A stretch of 64,000 nt of DNA from Erwinia pyrifoliae DSM 12163 (GTDB lineage Bacteria; Pseudomonadota; Gammaproteobacteria; Enterobacterales; Enterobacteriaceae), in the NCBI RefSeq assembly GCF_000026985.1, contig NC_017390.1, forward strand, positions 2,701,336 through 2,765,335, written 5' to 3'. Shown here in pieces: positions 37,424 through 46,979 of the stretch. Positions within the stretch are counted from its first letter, which is position 1; each line of letters begins with the position of its first letter. The notes under the pieces are model-generated. The model had not been told where the DNA came from. It did not search any database and worked only from the letters and a program-made list of their open reading frames with translations. Both the position numbers and the translations under genes were made by a program.

Positions 37424-38662
37424 ATGACCACCGGCGGCCAGGCTCAAATTGGAAATGTTGATCTTGTTAAACAGCTTAACAGCGCGGCCGTATATCGGCT
37501 TATTGACCAGCAAGGCCCTATTTCACGGATTCAAATCTCTGAACTTAGCCAGCTTGCGCCTGCCAGCGTCACCAAAATCACCCGCCAACTTATCGAACGC
37601 GGGCTGATCCGTGAGGTTGCTCAGCAGGCTTCTACCGGAGGGCGGCGGGCAATCTCCATTATCAGCGAAACGCGCGGTTTTAATACCGTCGGAGTGCGTC
37701 TTGGGCGTAATGATGCTACGGTCACGCTGTTTGATCTCAGCGGTAAATCGCTGGCTGAAGCGCTTTACCCCCTGCCGCAGCGCACCCAGGAAACCCTTGA
37801 ATATGCGCTGTTTAAAGCGATTACCGACTTTTGCGCACTGCATCAGCGTAAGCTGCTCGAACTGATTGCTATCTCGGTGACGTTGCCGGGTCTGGTAGAT
37901 CCAATTAACGGCATCATTCGCTATATGCCGCATATTAGCGTCGAACACTGGCCGCTGGTAGCCCATCTGGAAAAACGTTTTCGCGTGGCAAGTTTCGTCG
38001 GTCACGATATCCGTAGCCTGGCTCTGGCCGAGCACTATTTTGGTGCATCGCGCGACTGCGCAGACTCGATTTTGGTGCGCGTCCACCGTGGAACCGGTGC
38101 CGGTATCATCGCCAATGGCCATATCTTCCTCGGCAGTAACGGTAATGTGGGTGAGATCGGCCATATTCAGGTTGACCCGTTAGGCGAACGCTGCCACTGC
38201 GGTAATTTTGGCTGTCTTGAAACCATTGCCGCTAATAACGCCATTGAAAACCGCGTGCGCCATCTTCTGACTCAAGGTTACCCGTCCAGTCTTACTCTGG
38301 ATCAATGCCAGATTCAGTCCATCTGCCGGGCGGCTAACCGTGGGGATGCACTGGCCAGCGAAGTGGTTGAGTATGTTGGCCGCCATCTCGGCAAAGCGAT
38401 TGCCATTGCCATCAACCTTTTCAACCCGCAAAAAGTAGTGATTGCCGGTGACCTCATCGCAGCAGATAAAGTGCTGCTCCCGGCCATTGAAGGCTGCATT
38501 AATACCCAGGCACTGAAAGCCTTTCGCAAAAACCTTCCGGTGGTACGTTCAGAGATTGATCACCGCTCGGCCATCGGCGCTTTTGCCCTGGCCAAACGGG
38601 CAATGCTGAACGGTGTTCTGCTGCAACGCCTGTTGGAAGGCCATTTAACGGATGAACGCTGA
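37424..38662 (+). CDS. nagC: NagC, ROK-family GlcNAc repressor
   Basis: 412-residue transcriptional repressor responding to GlcNAc-6-P. N-terminal helix-turn-helix (ISELSQLAPASVTKITRQLIERGLI), then a ROK sugar-binding domain with VHRGTGAGI, GEIGHIQVDPLGERCHCGNFGCLETIAA containing the zinc-binding Cys cluster. Slightly longer than E. coli NagC at the C-terminus. Begins 7 bp after nagA; expected to act on the nagE-nagB region and on other amino-sugar genes. Confidence 0.97.
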   Translation: MTTGGQAQIGNVDLVKQLNSAAVYRLIDQQGPISRIQISELSQLAPASVTKITRQLIERGLIREVAQQASTGGRRAISIISETRGFNTVGVRLGRNDATVTLFDLSGKSLAEALYPLPQRTQETLEYALFKAITDFCALHQRKLLELIAISVTLPGLVDPINGIIRYMPHISVEHWPLVAHLEKRFRVASFVGHDIRSLALAEHYFGASRDCADSILVRVHRGTGAGIIANGHIFLGSNGNVGEIGHIQVDPLGERCHCGNFGCLETIAANNAIENRVRHLLTQGYPSSLTLDQCQIQSICRAANRGDALASEVVEYVGRHLGKAIAIAINLFNPQKVVIAGDLIAADKVLLPAIEGCINTQALKAFRKNLPVVRSEIDHRSAIGAFALAKRAMLNGVLLQRLLEGHLTDER

Positions 38663-38666
38663 ACAT

Positions 38667-39419
38667 ATGACCATTAAGAATATAATCTGCGATATAGACG
38701 GCGTGCTGATGCACGATAATACGGCTGTACCCGGCGCACGCGAGTTTTTACAGCGCATTTTGGGCAATGATATGCCGCTGGTGGTGCTGACTAACTACCC
38801 TTCGCAAACCGCGATGGATCTTGCCAACCGTTTTGCCGCCGCCGGCATTGAACTTCCTGACAGCGTGTTCTATACCTCCGCGATGGCAACCGCCGACTTT
38901 CTCACGCGCCAGGAAGGCAAAAAAGCGTTTGTCATCGGTGAGGGGGCGCTGATCCACGAGCTATACAAAGCCGGATTTACCATTACCGATATCAATCCTG
39001 ATTTCGTCATCGTCGGCGAAACGCGATCCTTCAACTGGGATATGATGCACAAGGCCGCCTGGTTTGTCGCCAACGGGGCGCGCTTTATCGCCACCAATCC
39101 CGACAGTCACGGCCACGGTTTCTCCCCGGCCTGCGGCGCCCTGTGCGCCGGCATTGAAAAAATTTCCGGCCGCCAGCCATTTTACGTCGGCAAGCCCAGC
39201 CCGTGGATAATGCGTGCCGCCCTCAATAAGATGCAGGCTCACTCTGAAGAAACGGTCATCGTCGGCGATAACCTGCGTACTGATATCCTGGCCGGGTTCC
39301 AGGCCGGGCTGGAAACGGTGCTGGTGCTGTCTGGCGTTTCCACCCTCAGCGATATTGATGCCATGCCTTATCGCCCAACCTGGGTTTACCCTTCTGTTGC
39401 TGATATCGATATTTTCTAG
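38667..39419 (+). CDS. nagD: UMP phosphatase NagD (UmpH)
   Basis: 250-residue HAD-superfamily class IIA phosphatase dephosphorylating nucleoside monophosphates, mainly UMP. Nucleophile motif ICDIDGVLMHDN, motif II LTNYPSQT, motif III Lys in YVGKPSPW and motif IV VGDNLRTDILAG. ATG at 38667 gives the E. coli-like MTIKNIICDIDG; an ATG at 38652 within the end of nagC is also possible. Last gene of nagBACD; a weak terminator follows. Confidence 0.95.
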   Translation: MTIKNIICDIDGVLMHDNTAVPGAREFLQRILGNDMPLVVLTNYPSQTAMDLANRFAAAGIELPDSVFYTSAMATADFLTRQEGKKAFVIGEGALIHELYKAGFTITDINPDFVIVGETRSFNWDMMHKAAWFVANGARFIATNPDSHGHGFSPACGALCAGIEKISGRQPFYVGKPSPWIMRAALNKMQAHSEETVIVGDNLRTDILAGFQAGLETVLVLSGVSTLSDIDAMPYRPTWVYPSVADIDIF

Positions 39420-39539
39420 CCCCTGGCCGGTTCGCCGGGCATCGCAACCTGCCCTGCGTACAGATTTCATCCACAACCGCCCTGTAATTGACGATTAATC
39501 AATAAAACCCCCTTAAAATTGCATATCCGTTATCTATTC

Positions 39540-39563
39540 AGCCCGGTCAATGGGCTATTTTTT
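39540..39563 (+). terminator. nagD terminator
   Basis: AGCCC, 7-nt loop, GGGCT, A, then six T residues, about 120 bp after the nagD stop. Short stem. Confidence 0.55.
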
Positions 39564-39683
39564 ATCAAATAGCTAAATTACTTGCATCACCTGCCGTCTT
39601 AACGCATGTTCATAGTCATGACGCGATCGCTGTCGCTTAACCCCGATATCTTCACCGCAAGCTAAGTCGTAAGGGAGCTGTAT

Positions 39684-41348
39684 ATGTGTTCTATTTTTGG
39701 TGTACTCGATCTGAAAAGCGATCCTGCTGAACTTCGTAAGAAAGCCCTTGAGATGTCGCGCCTGATGCGCCATCGCGGCCCGGACTGGTCCGGTGTTTAT
39801 GCTGACGAGCACGCGATCCTTGCCCACGAACGACTGTCTATCGTCGACATTAACAACGGCGCACAGCCGCTTTATAACGCAGCGCATACCCACGTTCTCG
39901 CGGTGAACGGTGAAATTTATAACCATCAGGCTCTGCGCGCTGAATTAAGCGACCGCTACGCGTTCCAGACGCATTCTGACTGTGAAGTTATTCTGGCGCT
40001 GTACCAGGAAAAAGGCATCGAATTCCTTGATGATCTCCAGGGAATGTTCGCCTTTATCCTGTATGACAGCGTGAAAAACACCTACCTGATTGGCCGCGAC
40101 CCTATCGGCATCATCCCGCTTTATATGGGCAATGACGAGCACGGTAACCTGTTTGTGGCTTCAGAAATGAAGGCGCTGGTGCCGGTTTGCCGCAGCATTA
40201 AAGAATTCCCGGCCGGCAGCTACCTGTCCAGCACCGACGGTGAGATCCGCCGCTACTGGCAGCGTGACTGGTTTGACTACTCTGCTGTCGAACAGAACAC
40301 CACGGACGCTCACGCGCTGAAAAATGCACTGGAAGAGTCAGTCAAAAGCCACCTGATGTCAGATGTTCCATATGGCGTTCTACTGTCAGGCGGGCTGGAT
40401 TCTTCTATTATCTCCGCGATCGCTAAACGTTATGCGGCAAAGCGGGTAGAAGATGAAGATAAAAGCGAAGCCTGGTGGCCACAGCTGCATTCATTCGCCG
40501 TGGGCCTGGAAGGATCGCCGGACCTGAAAGCCGCAAAAGCGGTGGCAGAACATCTGGGTACGGTACATCACGAAATTCATTTCACCGTACAGGAGGGACT
40601 GGATGCCATCCGTGATGTGATTTACCACATTGAAACCTATGATGTGACCACCATTCGCGCCTCCACGCCGATGTATTTAATGTCACGCAAAATCAAGGCG
40701 ATGGGTATCAAGATGGTTTTGTCTGGCGAAGGTGCTGACGAAGTCTTTGGTGGCTATCTCTATTTCCACAAGGCGCCGAACGCCCGTGAATTCCATGAAG
40801 AGAACGTGCGCAAGCTTCACGCCCTGCATATGTTTGACTGCGCGCGCGCTAACAAAGCGATGTCTGCCTGGGGTGTTGAAGCACGCGTACCCTTTCTTGA
40901 TAAAAAATTCCTGGATGTGGCAATGCGTATCAACCCACAGGACAAACTGTGTGGCAGCAATGGCAAAATGGAAAAACACATCCTGCGTGAGTGTTTCGCC
41001 TCTTACTTGCCAGAAAGCGTGGCCTGGCGTCAGAAAGAGCAATTCTCTGACGGCGTTGGTTACAGCTGGATAGATACCCTGAAAGAAATGGCCGCCGCAC
41101 AGGTTAGCGACCAACAGCTGGAGACGGCGCACTTCCGTTTCCCTTTCAACACGCCAACATCGAAAGAAGCGTATCTGTACCGCGCAATCTTCGCAGAACT
41201 GTTCCCGCTCCCCAGCGCAGCAGAATGCGTACCGGGCGGCCCGTCAGTCGCCTGTTCTTCGGCGAAAGCCATTGAATGGGACGCAGCGTTCAAAAACATG
41301 GACGACCCGTCAGGACGTGCTGTAGGCGTGCACCAGTCCGCTTATTAA
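39684..41348 (+). CDS. asnB: Asparagine synthetase B (glutamine-hydrolysing)
   Basis: 554-residue class II amidotransferase. The N-terminal nucleophile is Cys2 (MCSIFGVLD), followed by the glutaminase domain (LMRHRGPDWSG, NGEIYNH) and a C-terminal ATP-pyrophosphatase synthetase domain with the PP-loop LLSGGLDSSIIS and LSGEGADEVFGGYLYF. Makes Asn from Asp, Gln and ATP. Same length as E. coli AsnB; own terminator. Confidence 0.98.
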   Translation: MCSIFGVLDLKSDPAELRKKALEMSRLMRHRGPDWSGVYADEHAILAHERLSIVDINNGAQPLYNAAHTHVLAVNGEIYNHQALRAELSDRYAFQTHSDCEVILALYQEKGIEFLDDLQGMFAFILYDSVKNTYLIGRDPIGIIPLYMGNDEHGNLFVASEMKALVPVCRSIKEFPAGSYLSSTDGEIRRYWQRDWFDYSAVEQNTTDAHALKNALEESVKSHLMSDVPYGVLLSGGLDSSIISAIAKRYAAKRVEDEDKSEAWWPQLHSFAVGLEGSPDLKAAKAVAEHLGTVHHEIHFTVQEGLDAIRDVIYHIETYDVTTIRASTPMYLMSRKIKAMGIKMVLSGEGADEVFGGYLYFHKAPNAREFHEENVRKLHALHMFDCARANKAMSAWGVEARVPFLDKKFLDVAMRINPQDKLCGSNGKMEKHILRECFASYLPESVAWRQKEQFSDGVGYSWIDTLKEMAAAQVSDQQLETAHFRFPFNTPTSKEAYLYRAIFAELFPLPSAAECVPGGPSVACSSAKAIEWDAAFKNMDDPSGRAVGVHQSAY

Positions 41349-41370
41349 TAGATGACGGATGAGTCAACTG

Positions 41371-41394
41371 AAACGGGCTTCGCTGCCCGTTTTT
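41371..41394 (+). terminator. asnB terminator
   Basis: AAACGGGC, loop TTCGCT, GCCCGTTTTT, about 22 bp after the stop. Confidence 0.85.
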
Positions 41395-41499
41395 ATTCCC
41401 TGTTGCGTTGACCAGCCCCGGAATCCGTTGCTTTTATCATCATGATGGTTATAAGGCAGTCAAACGGAACGAATGTGGTTAAAAACGGTAAAAAACTAG

Positions 41500-41528
41500 T
41501 TGACGCATTTAGGCCAACTTAGCATAAT
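41500..41528 (+). promoter_or_regulatory. tRNA operon promoter
   Basis: TTGACG (41500-41505), exactly 17 bp, CATAAT (41523-41528), followed by a GC-rich discriminator GCGCCCCGC typical of stringently controlled stable-RNA promoters. First tRNA starts 39 bp further on. Confidence 0.85.
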
Positions 41529-41566
41529 GCGCCCCGCAACGCCGATGAAGGTGGCGCAAAAAAGAA

Positions 41567-41643
41567 GGCTACTTAGCTCAGCTGGTTAGAGCACAGCACT
41601 CATAATGCTGGGGTCACAGGTTCGATTCCCGTAGTAGCCACCA
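41567..41643 (+). tRNA. metT: tRNA-Met (CAT), elongator
   Basis: 77 nt with encoded CCA. Acceptor GGCTACT pairs with AGTAGCC; anticodon loop CTCATAA gives CAT; T loop TTCGATT. Resembles E. coli metT/metU elongator tRNA. Identical to the second copy at 41872. Confidence 0.97.
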
Positions 41644-41656
41644 TCTTTTTTTTTGC

Positions 41657-41741
41657 GCGGGAGTGGCGAAATTGGTAGACGCACCAGATTTAGGTTCTGG
41701 CGCCGCAAGGTGTGCGAGTTCAAGTCTCGCCTCCCGCACCA
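41657..41741 (+). tRNA. leuW: tRNA-Leu (TAG)
   Basis: 85 nt class II tRNA with a long variable arm and encoded CCA. Acceptor GCGGGAG / CTCCCGC; anticodon loop ATTTAGG gives TAG. Apparently identical to E. coli leuW. Confidence 0.97.
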
Positions 41742-41760
41742 TTTCAAAAGCTTGCACGGA

Positions 41761-41835
41761 TGGGGTATCGCCAAGCGGTAAGGCACCGGCTTTTGATGCC
41801 GGCATTCCCTGGTTCGAATCCAGGTACCCCAGCCA
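41761..41835 (+). tRNA. tRNA-Gln (TTG)
   Basis: 75 nt with CCA. Acceptor TGGGGTA / TACCCCA; anticodon loop CTTTTGA gives TTG. Orthologous to E. coli glnU/glnW; only one TTG copy is present here. Confidence 0.97.
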
Positions 41836-41871
41836 TTTTTTAGAACAACATGTAGTAAGCAGTAAAATTCA

Positions 41872-41948
41872 GGCTACTTAGCTCAGCTGGTTAGAGCACA
41901 GCACTCATAATGCTGGGGTCACAGGTTCGATTCCCGTAGTAGCCACCA
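41872..41948 (+). tRNA. metU: tRNA-Met (CAT), elongator, second copy
   Basis: 77 nt with CCA, identical over its full length to the tRNA-Met at 41567. Corresponds in position to E. coli metU. Confidence 0.97.
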
Positions 41949-41955
41949 ATTTTAT

Positions 41956-42030
41956 TGGGGTGTCGCCAAGTGGTAAGGCTCTGGTTTCTGATACCAGCAT
42001 TCCGGGGTTCGAATCCCTGCACCCCAGCCA
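41956..42030 (+). tRNA. glnV: tRNA-Gln (CTG), first copy
   Basis: 75 nt with CCA. Acceptor TGGGGTG / CACCCCA; anticodon loop TTCTGAT gives CTG. Starts 7 bp after the second tRNA-Met. Confidence 0.97.
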
Positions 42031-42036
42031 CATTAA

Positions 42037-42097
42037 GACGGCTGGTTTTACGAGTCGCATAGAAAAAGACGCCTGGTCCACCAGTCGCATAAAAAAT
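42037..42097 (+). repeat. Degenerate tandem repeat between two tRNA-Gln genes
   Basis: Two roughly 30-bp units, 42037-42067 and 42068-42097. Each starts GACG, contains CTGGT and AGTCGCATA, and ends in a run of A. They fill the spacer between the two identical tRNA-Gln (CTG) genes. Confidence 0.7.
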
Positions 42098-42172
42098 TGG
42101 GGTGTCGCCAAGTGGTAAGGCTCTGGTTTCTGATACCAGCATTCCGGGGTTCGAATCCCTGCACCCCAGCCA
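42098..42172 (+). tRNA. glnX: tRNA-Gln (CTG), second copy
   Basis: 75 nt with CCA, identical to the copy at 41956. Last gene of the operon; terminator follows within 10 bp. Confidence 0.97.
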
Positions 42173-42177
42173 AAAAG

Positions 42178-42206
42178 TAAAAAAGCCCGCTTCTGCGGGC
42201 TTTTTT
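42178..42206 (+). terminator. tRNA operon terminator
   Basis: AAAAGCCCGC, loop TTCT, GCGGGCTTTTTT. Flanking A and T runs let it also work for ubiF arriving on the minus strand. Confidence 0.9.
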
Positions 42207-42273
42207 ACGTCAGTAGCACGGGTGAAAGCAACCTGAGGGCAGAGCCGCTAAGCCGGTTTGCCCGTCGGTAACG

Positions 42274-43452
42274 TCATAAACCTAACGCGTAACGCAATGC
42301 CTGGCGTTTTAACACGCCCGAATGCTCCGCGACAATCAGCCCCAGGTTGCGCACCACCTTTAACGGTGCCAGCTGATTGCTGAAAGCAAAATAAAACAGA
42401 TCCATCCCACTTTGCATCAGTAAGTTATCCGTCAGACGTTTGCGTTGATAACGCTGCAACACGGCTGCGGAAGACCAATCCTCCGCTCGCTGGCGTGACT
42501 CACTCAGCACTGAGATCAGCGTATCAACATCACGATACCCCAGGTTTACCCCTTGCCCGGCTAACGGATTAATGGTATGTGCCGCATCGCCGACCAGCGC
42601 CAGCCCCGGTAAGGTGTAACGCGTAGCGTGGCGACGTACCAGCGGGAACGAACCGGCAACCACCGGCGTCACTTTGCCAACCCGCGCCGGGAAATGCGCC
42701 TGAATCTCTTTTTGTAACTGCGGCATACTCATCGCCTGCAGTTGGCGAATACGCGCTGGCGTGTCGTACCACACCAGCGAAGCCCAGCGGTCAAACAGCG
42801 GCAGAAAGGCGCGTGGCCCCTGCGGCGTAAACTGCTGCCAGGTGGTATCACCCGTCGAATGTTCACAGCGTACGCTGATCAACATGCAGGATTGCGCATA
42901 GTTCCAGCCGCGAATGCCAATACCTGCCAGCTGGCGCACCTGTGAATTAGCCCCGTCAGCCCCAACCACCAGCCGTGCCTGCAGTATCTCGCCATTATCC
43001 AGCGTTATCTGCCAGCCACCATTTACCTGCTGCAAATCCCGCAAGCGGGCCGGGCAAAGCAGGTTCACATCCTGCTGCTGCAAACGTTGCCAGAGCGCAC
43101 GTTGCAGCACGCTGTTCTCGACCATGTAGCCCAGTTCGGGTAAGCCGAGCGACCCGGCATCAAAGCTTACCTGGGCCGTTTGCCACTCCCAGGTCTCCAG
43201 TTTACGATAGGGCGTGCAGCGCATACTGAGCACCTGTGGCCAGACATCCAGCTGTCTTAGCAGGGCAACCGAAGCCGCACCTATCGCTGAAATACGCACA
43301 TCAGGATCGGCGGACGGATCAAATTCAGCCGGTATTTGCTGTTCCAGCACCGCCACCCGAAAACCATGCTGCGCCAGACCACTGGCTAGCGCAGCACCCA
43401 CCATACCGCCACCAACAATAGCGACATCGACCTTTTGCTTTATTTCCATCAT
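42274..43452 (-). CDS. ubiF: UbiF, 3-demethoxyubiquinol 3-hydroxylase
   Basis: 392-residue FAD-dependent monooxygenase of the UbiH/UbiF/COQ6 family, performing the last ring hydroxylation of ubiquinone synthesis. Dinucleotide-binding GGGMVGAALASGLAQHG at the N-terminus, middle ADGANSQVRQLAG, and FAD motif ALVGDAAHTINPLAGQGVNLGYRDVD. Very close to E. coli UbiF, including position opposite the tRNA operon. Divergent from miaB. Confidence 0.96.
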   Translation of the reverse strand: MMEIKQKVDVAIVGGGMVGAALASGLAQHGFRVAVLEQQIPAEFDPSADPDVRISAIGAASVALLRQLDVWPQVLSMRCTPYRKLETWEWQTAQVSFDAGSLGLPELGYMVENSVLQRALWQRLQQQDVNLLCPARLRDLQQVNGGWQITLDNGEILQARLVVGADGANSQVRQLAGIGIRGWNYAQSCMLISVRCEHSTGDTTWQQFTPQGPRAFLPLFDRWASLVWYDTPARIRQLQAMSMPQLQKEIQAHFPARVGKVTPVVAGSFPLVRRHATRYTLPGLALVGDAAHTINPLAGQGVNLGYRDVDTLISVLSESRQRAEDWSSAAVLQRYQRKRLTDNLLMQSGMDLFYFAFSNQLAPLKVVRNLGLIVAEHSGVLKRQALRYALGL

Positions 43453-43642
43453 TTTTCCCTCATCGGCTGCATCAGACGCATTGTGCAGCTACACCTCAGC
43501 GGCCGAATTCTGTTATCCTGATTGTTATTAAGTGTACCGGATTTCTCAGTAATATTCTGAGCACCGCTACATCTATTTAACAGGATGCGCAAGACTACAA
43601 TACGCGCCCTGCACTTCGTTCTGCATGACAAATGGCAAGCCA

Positions 43643-45067
43643 ATGACAAAAAAACTGCATATCAAAACCTGGGGCTGTCAGATGAATGAGTATGACTCAT
43701 CCAAAATGGCCGACCTGTTAAACAGCACCCATGGTTATACCCTGACCGAACAGGCAGAAGACGCTGATGTATTACTGCTGAACACCTGTTCAATTCGTGA
43801 AAAGGCCCAGGAAAAAGTTTTCGGCCTGCTCGGACGCTGGAAAAAGCTGAAAGAGGCTAACCCCGATGTGATTATCGGCGTTGGCGGCTGTGTGGCGTCC
43901 CAGGAAGGTGCTCAAATTCGACAACGCGCCAGCTGTGTGGATATCGTGTTTGGTCCACAAACGTTACACCGCCTGCCGGAGATGATTAATAGCGTGCGCG
44001 GCACCAAAAGCCCGGTGGTCGACGTCAGCTTCCCGGAAATTGAAAAATTCGATCGTATGCCGGAACCCCGTGCCAATGGGCCGACTGCGTTTGTCTCGAT
44101 TATGGAAGGCTGCAACAAATACTGCACCTTCTGCGTGGTGCCTTACACGCGCGGTGAAGAGGTTAGCCGCCCTGCAGACGACGTTCTTTTTGAGGTCGCC
44201 CAGCTGGCAGCACAGGGCGTGCGCGAGGTCAATTTGCTCGGGCAGAACGTTAACGCTTATCGCGGAGCAACCTACGACGGCGGTATCTGTTCCTTTGCCG
44301 AACTGCTGCGTCTGGTGGCCACCATTGACGGCATTGACCGCATCCGTTTTACCACCAGCCACCCGATTGAATTCACCGACGATATCATCGAGGTATATCG
44401 TGATACGCCAGAACTGGTCAGTTTTTTGCACCTGCCGGTACAAAGTGGTGCCGATCGCATTCTGACCCTGATGAAACGTGCTCACACCGCGCTGGAATAT
44501 AAAGCGATCATCCGTAAACTCTTAGCGGCGCGCCCGGATATTCAAATCAGTTCTGACTTTATCATTGGTTTTCCCGGTGAAAACCAGGCGGATTTTGAGC
44601 AGACGATGAAACTGGTAGGCGAAATCAACTTTGATACCAGCTACAGTTTTATCTATTCTGCCCGTCCGGGAACCCCGGCAGCCGATCTGCCGGACGACGT
44701 TTCTGAAGAAGAGAAAAAGCAGCGCCTTTACATTCTGCAAGACCGCATCAGCCAGCAGGCTATGGCCTGGAGCCGCCGTAAACTCGGTACCGTTCAGCGT
44801 ATCCTGGTCGAAGGCACGTCACGTAAAAGCGTGATGGAACTCGCCGGCCGTACCGAATGTAACCGCGTGGTTAACTTTGAAGGAGCGCCAGAGCATATCG
44901 GTAAGTTCGTTGATGTAGAAATCACCGATGTCTACGCCAACTCGTTACGCGGCGTGTTACTGCGTGGCGAACACCAGATGGATCTGCGCACCACGGAGAC
45001 TCCTGCTTCGGTGATTGCACGTACCCGTAAAGAGGATGAGCTGGGCGTGGCGACCTGGCTACCCTGA
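43643..45067 (+). CDS. miaB: MiaB, tRNA-2-methylthio-N6-dimethylallyladenosine synthase
   Basis: 474-residue radical-SAM methylthiotransferase modifying A37 of tRNAs reading UNN codons. N-terminal UPF0004 domain with cluster cysteines in [22 protein letters not shown] and VGGCVAS; radical-[12 protein letters not shown]-terminal TRAM domain. ATG at 43643 gives [13 protein letters not shown] as in E. coli; the start at 43625 would add six residues. Flavodoxin (fldA, this window) is its electron donor. Confidence 0.97.
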   Translation: MTKKLHIKTWGCQMNEYDSSKMADLLNSTHGYTLTEQAEDADVLLLNTCSIREKAQEKVFGLLGRWKKLKEANPDVIIGVGGCVASQEGAQIRQRASCVDIVFGPQTLHRLPEMINSVRGTKSPVVDVSFPEIEKFDRMPEPRANGPTAFVSIMEGCNKYCTFCVVPYTRGEEVSRPADDVLFEVAQLAAQGVREVNLLGQNVNAYRGATYDGGICSFAELLRLVATIDGIDRIRFTTSHPIEFTDDIIEVYRDTPELVSFLHLPVQSGADRILTLMKRAHTALEYKAIIRKLLAARPDIQISSDFIIGFPGENQADFEQTMKLVGEINFDTSYSFIYSARPGTPAADLPDDVSEEEKKQRLYILQDRISQQAMAWSRRKLGTVQRILVEGTSRKSVMELAGRTECNRVVNFEGAPEHIGKFVDVEITDVYANSLRGVLLRGEHQMDLRTTETPASVIARTRKEDELGVATWLP

Positions 45068-45131
45068 CCTGAATAGTTCGCACTGCGGGAAAGCGTCCAA
45101 CACGGGCTTATTAAGCCAGACAACCGGTTAA

Positions 45132-45160
45132 ATGCGGCGAGTGTTCATGTCTCGCCGCAT
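45132..45160 (+). other. Strong hairpin after miaB
   Basis: Perfect 10-bp stem ATGCGGCGAG / CTCGCCGCAT with a 9-nt loop, about 65 bp after the miaB stop. The bases after it (GATTTCATTA) are only mildly T-rich, so it is an mRNA-end or processing structure rather than a standard terminator. Confidence 0.6.
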
Positions 45161-45177
45161 GATTTCATTACAGGACA

Positions 45178-45206
45178 CTTGCTTTCTGAAGGGTGCGCCC
45201 AAATAT
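45178..45206 (+). promoter_or_regulatory. Candidate sigma-32 promoter of ybeZYX-lnt
   Basis: CTTGCTT (45178-45184), 13-bp spacer, CCCAAATAT (45198-45206), close to the heat-shock pattern CTTGAAA-N13-CCCCATNT. The E. coli ybeZYX operon is heat-inducible, which supports the call. Confidence 0.4.
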
Positions 45207-45323
45207 CTCACCAAACGTTTGCAGCTTTGCGCTGACTGATTTACCTTCCTCATGGCTCTGGCATTAAGCCCGGACTGATATTTATTTTTCTCAACCTGGC
45301 CCTGTGTGACCCCAAGGATTAGT

Positions 45324-46373
45324 TTGAATATTGAAACTCGTGAAATCACTCTGGAACCCATCGACAATGCGCGGCTGATGAGCCTGTGCGGCCCGTTTGA
45401 TGACAATATCAAACAGCTGGAGCGCCGTCTGGGCATAGAGATTAACCGCCGCGATAACGCCTTTAAGCTGGTGGGCCGTGCGCTCTGCGTGCATGCAGCC
45501 GTGGATATTCTGCGCCATCTGTACGTTGATACGGCACCGTTACGCGGCAACATCCCGGATATTGACCCGGAACACATTCACCTGGCGATCAAAGAAAGCC
45601 GGGTGCTGGAACAGACCGCCGAAAGCGTGCCGGAGTTTGGTAAAGCAATACATATCAAAACCAAACGTGGCGTGATTAAGCCACGCACGCCTAACCAGGC
45701 ACAGTATCTGGCGAATATCCTCGACCATGACATTACCTTTGGCATTGGCCCGGCAGGTACCGGCAAAACCTATCTGGCCGTTGCCGCTGCGGTGGACGCG
45801 CTGGAGCGCCAGGAAGTGCGGCGTATTCTGTTGACTCGTCCCGCTGTTGAAGCCGGTGAAAAACTCGGCTTCCTGCCGGGCGACCTCAGCCAGAAAGTAG
45901 ACCCCTATTTGCGCCCGTTGTATGACGCGCTGTTCGAGATGCTCGGCTTTGAGCGGGTTGAAAAGCTGATCGAGCGTAACGTTATCGAAGTTGCACCGCT
46001 CGCCTATATGCGCGGCCGCACGCTGAATGATGCGTTTATCATCCTGGATGAAAGTCAGAACACCACCATTGAGCAGATGAAAATGTTCCTGACGCGTATT
46101 GGCTTCAACTCTAAAGCGGTAGTAACAGGCGATATAACGCAAATTGACCTGCCGCGCAACCTGAAGTCCGGGCTACGCCACGCGATTGAAGTGCTGTCAG
46201 ATGTCCCGGATCTAAGCTTTAACTTCTTCAACAGTGAAGACGTGGTACGCCATCCTGTCGTGGCACGAATTGTTGTTGCCTATGAAGCCTGGGAGGCTAC
46301 AGACCAAAAGCAGTGGGATGCACAGGCAGCTGAACGTAAACGTGAAGCCCTGACAGCGCAGGAAAATAAATGA
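45324..46373 (+). CDS. ybeZ: YbeZ, PhoH-like ATPase
   Basis: 349-residue PhoH-family P-loop ATPase that partners the ribonuclease YbeY in ribosome quality control under heat stress. Walker A GPAGTGKT, Walker B-like [12 protein letters not shown], and the conserved RGRTLNDAF and [10 protein letters not shown] segments. The TTG at 45324 is chosen because AAGGA lies 5 bp upstream and the resulting [12 protein letters not shown] matches E. coli; the GTG at 45306 is the alternative. Confidence 0.93.
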   Translation: MNIETREITLEPIDNARLMSLCGPFDDNIKQLERRLGIEINRRDNAFKLVGRALCVHAAVDILRHLYVDTAPLRGNIPDIDPEHIHLAIKESRVLEQTAESVPEFGKAIHIKTKRGVIKPRTPNQAQYLANILDHDITFGIGPAGTGKTYLAVAAAVDALERQEVRRILLTRPAVEAGEKLGFLPGDLSQKVDPYLRPLYDALFEMLGFERVEKLIERNVIEVAPLAYMRGRTLNDAFIILDESQNTTIEQMKMFLTRIGFNSKAVVTGDITQIDLPRNLKSGLRHAIEVLSDVPDLSFNFFNSEDVVRHPVVARIVVAYEAWEATDQKQWDAQAAERKREALTAQENK

Positions 46374-46837
46374 CTCAGGTAATTCTGGACCTGCAGCTAG
46401 CCTGCAAAAGCGAGCAGGGTCTGCCAACTGAAGGCGACTTCCAGCGCTGGCTGGAAGCGGTACTGCCACAGTTCCAGCCGGAGAGCGAAGTGACTATCCG
46501 GCTGGTGGATGAAGCAGAAAGTCATCAACTGAATCACACTTATCGCGGCAAAGATAAGCCGACAAATGTGCTCTCTTTCCCGTTTGAAGCCCCGCCTGGT
46601 ATTGAGCTTCCGCTGCTGGGAGACCTGATAATCTGTCGCCAGGTTGTCGAGCAAGAAGCCGCCGAACAGGAAAAAGTCCTGGAGGCTCACTGGGCGCACA
46701 TGGTTATCCATGGCAGCCTGCACCTGCTGGGCTATGATCACATCGTAGATGACGAAGCTGAAGAGATGGAATCGCTGGAGACCGAGATAATGCTTGCTCT
46801 TGGTTATCCCGATCCGTACATTTCGGAGAAAGAGTAA
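46370..46837 (+). CDS. ybeY: YbeY endoribonuclease
   Basis: 155-residue metal-dependent endoribonuclease needed for 16S rRNA 3' maturation and 70S quality control. The zinc motif [11 protein letters not shown] (three His) lies near residue 115, preceded by [10 protein letters not shown] and [10 protein letters not shown]. The start overlaps the ybeZ stop (ATGA), consistent with joint function. Confidence 0.97.
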   Translation: MTQVILDLQLACKSEQGLPTEGDFQRWLEAVLPQFQPESEVTIRLVDEAESHQLNHTYRGKDKPTNVLSFPFEAPPGIELPLLGDLIICRQVVEQEAAEQEKVLEAHWAHMVIHGSLHLLGYDHIVDDEAEEMESLETEIMLALGYPDPYISEKE

Positions 46838-46979
46838 GTCGTCTGCAAAGACGATCGGCATAGCTTCCCTGCCTTAGCAGGGATAATCCGTACCCGGCTG
46901 GGCCACCAGCCAAAATGCCTGCCCTGGCCCCTGTCGCGGCAGCCGAACCCATTAGCAGAGAGACAAACTCAAAAACGCC

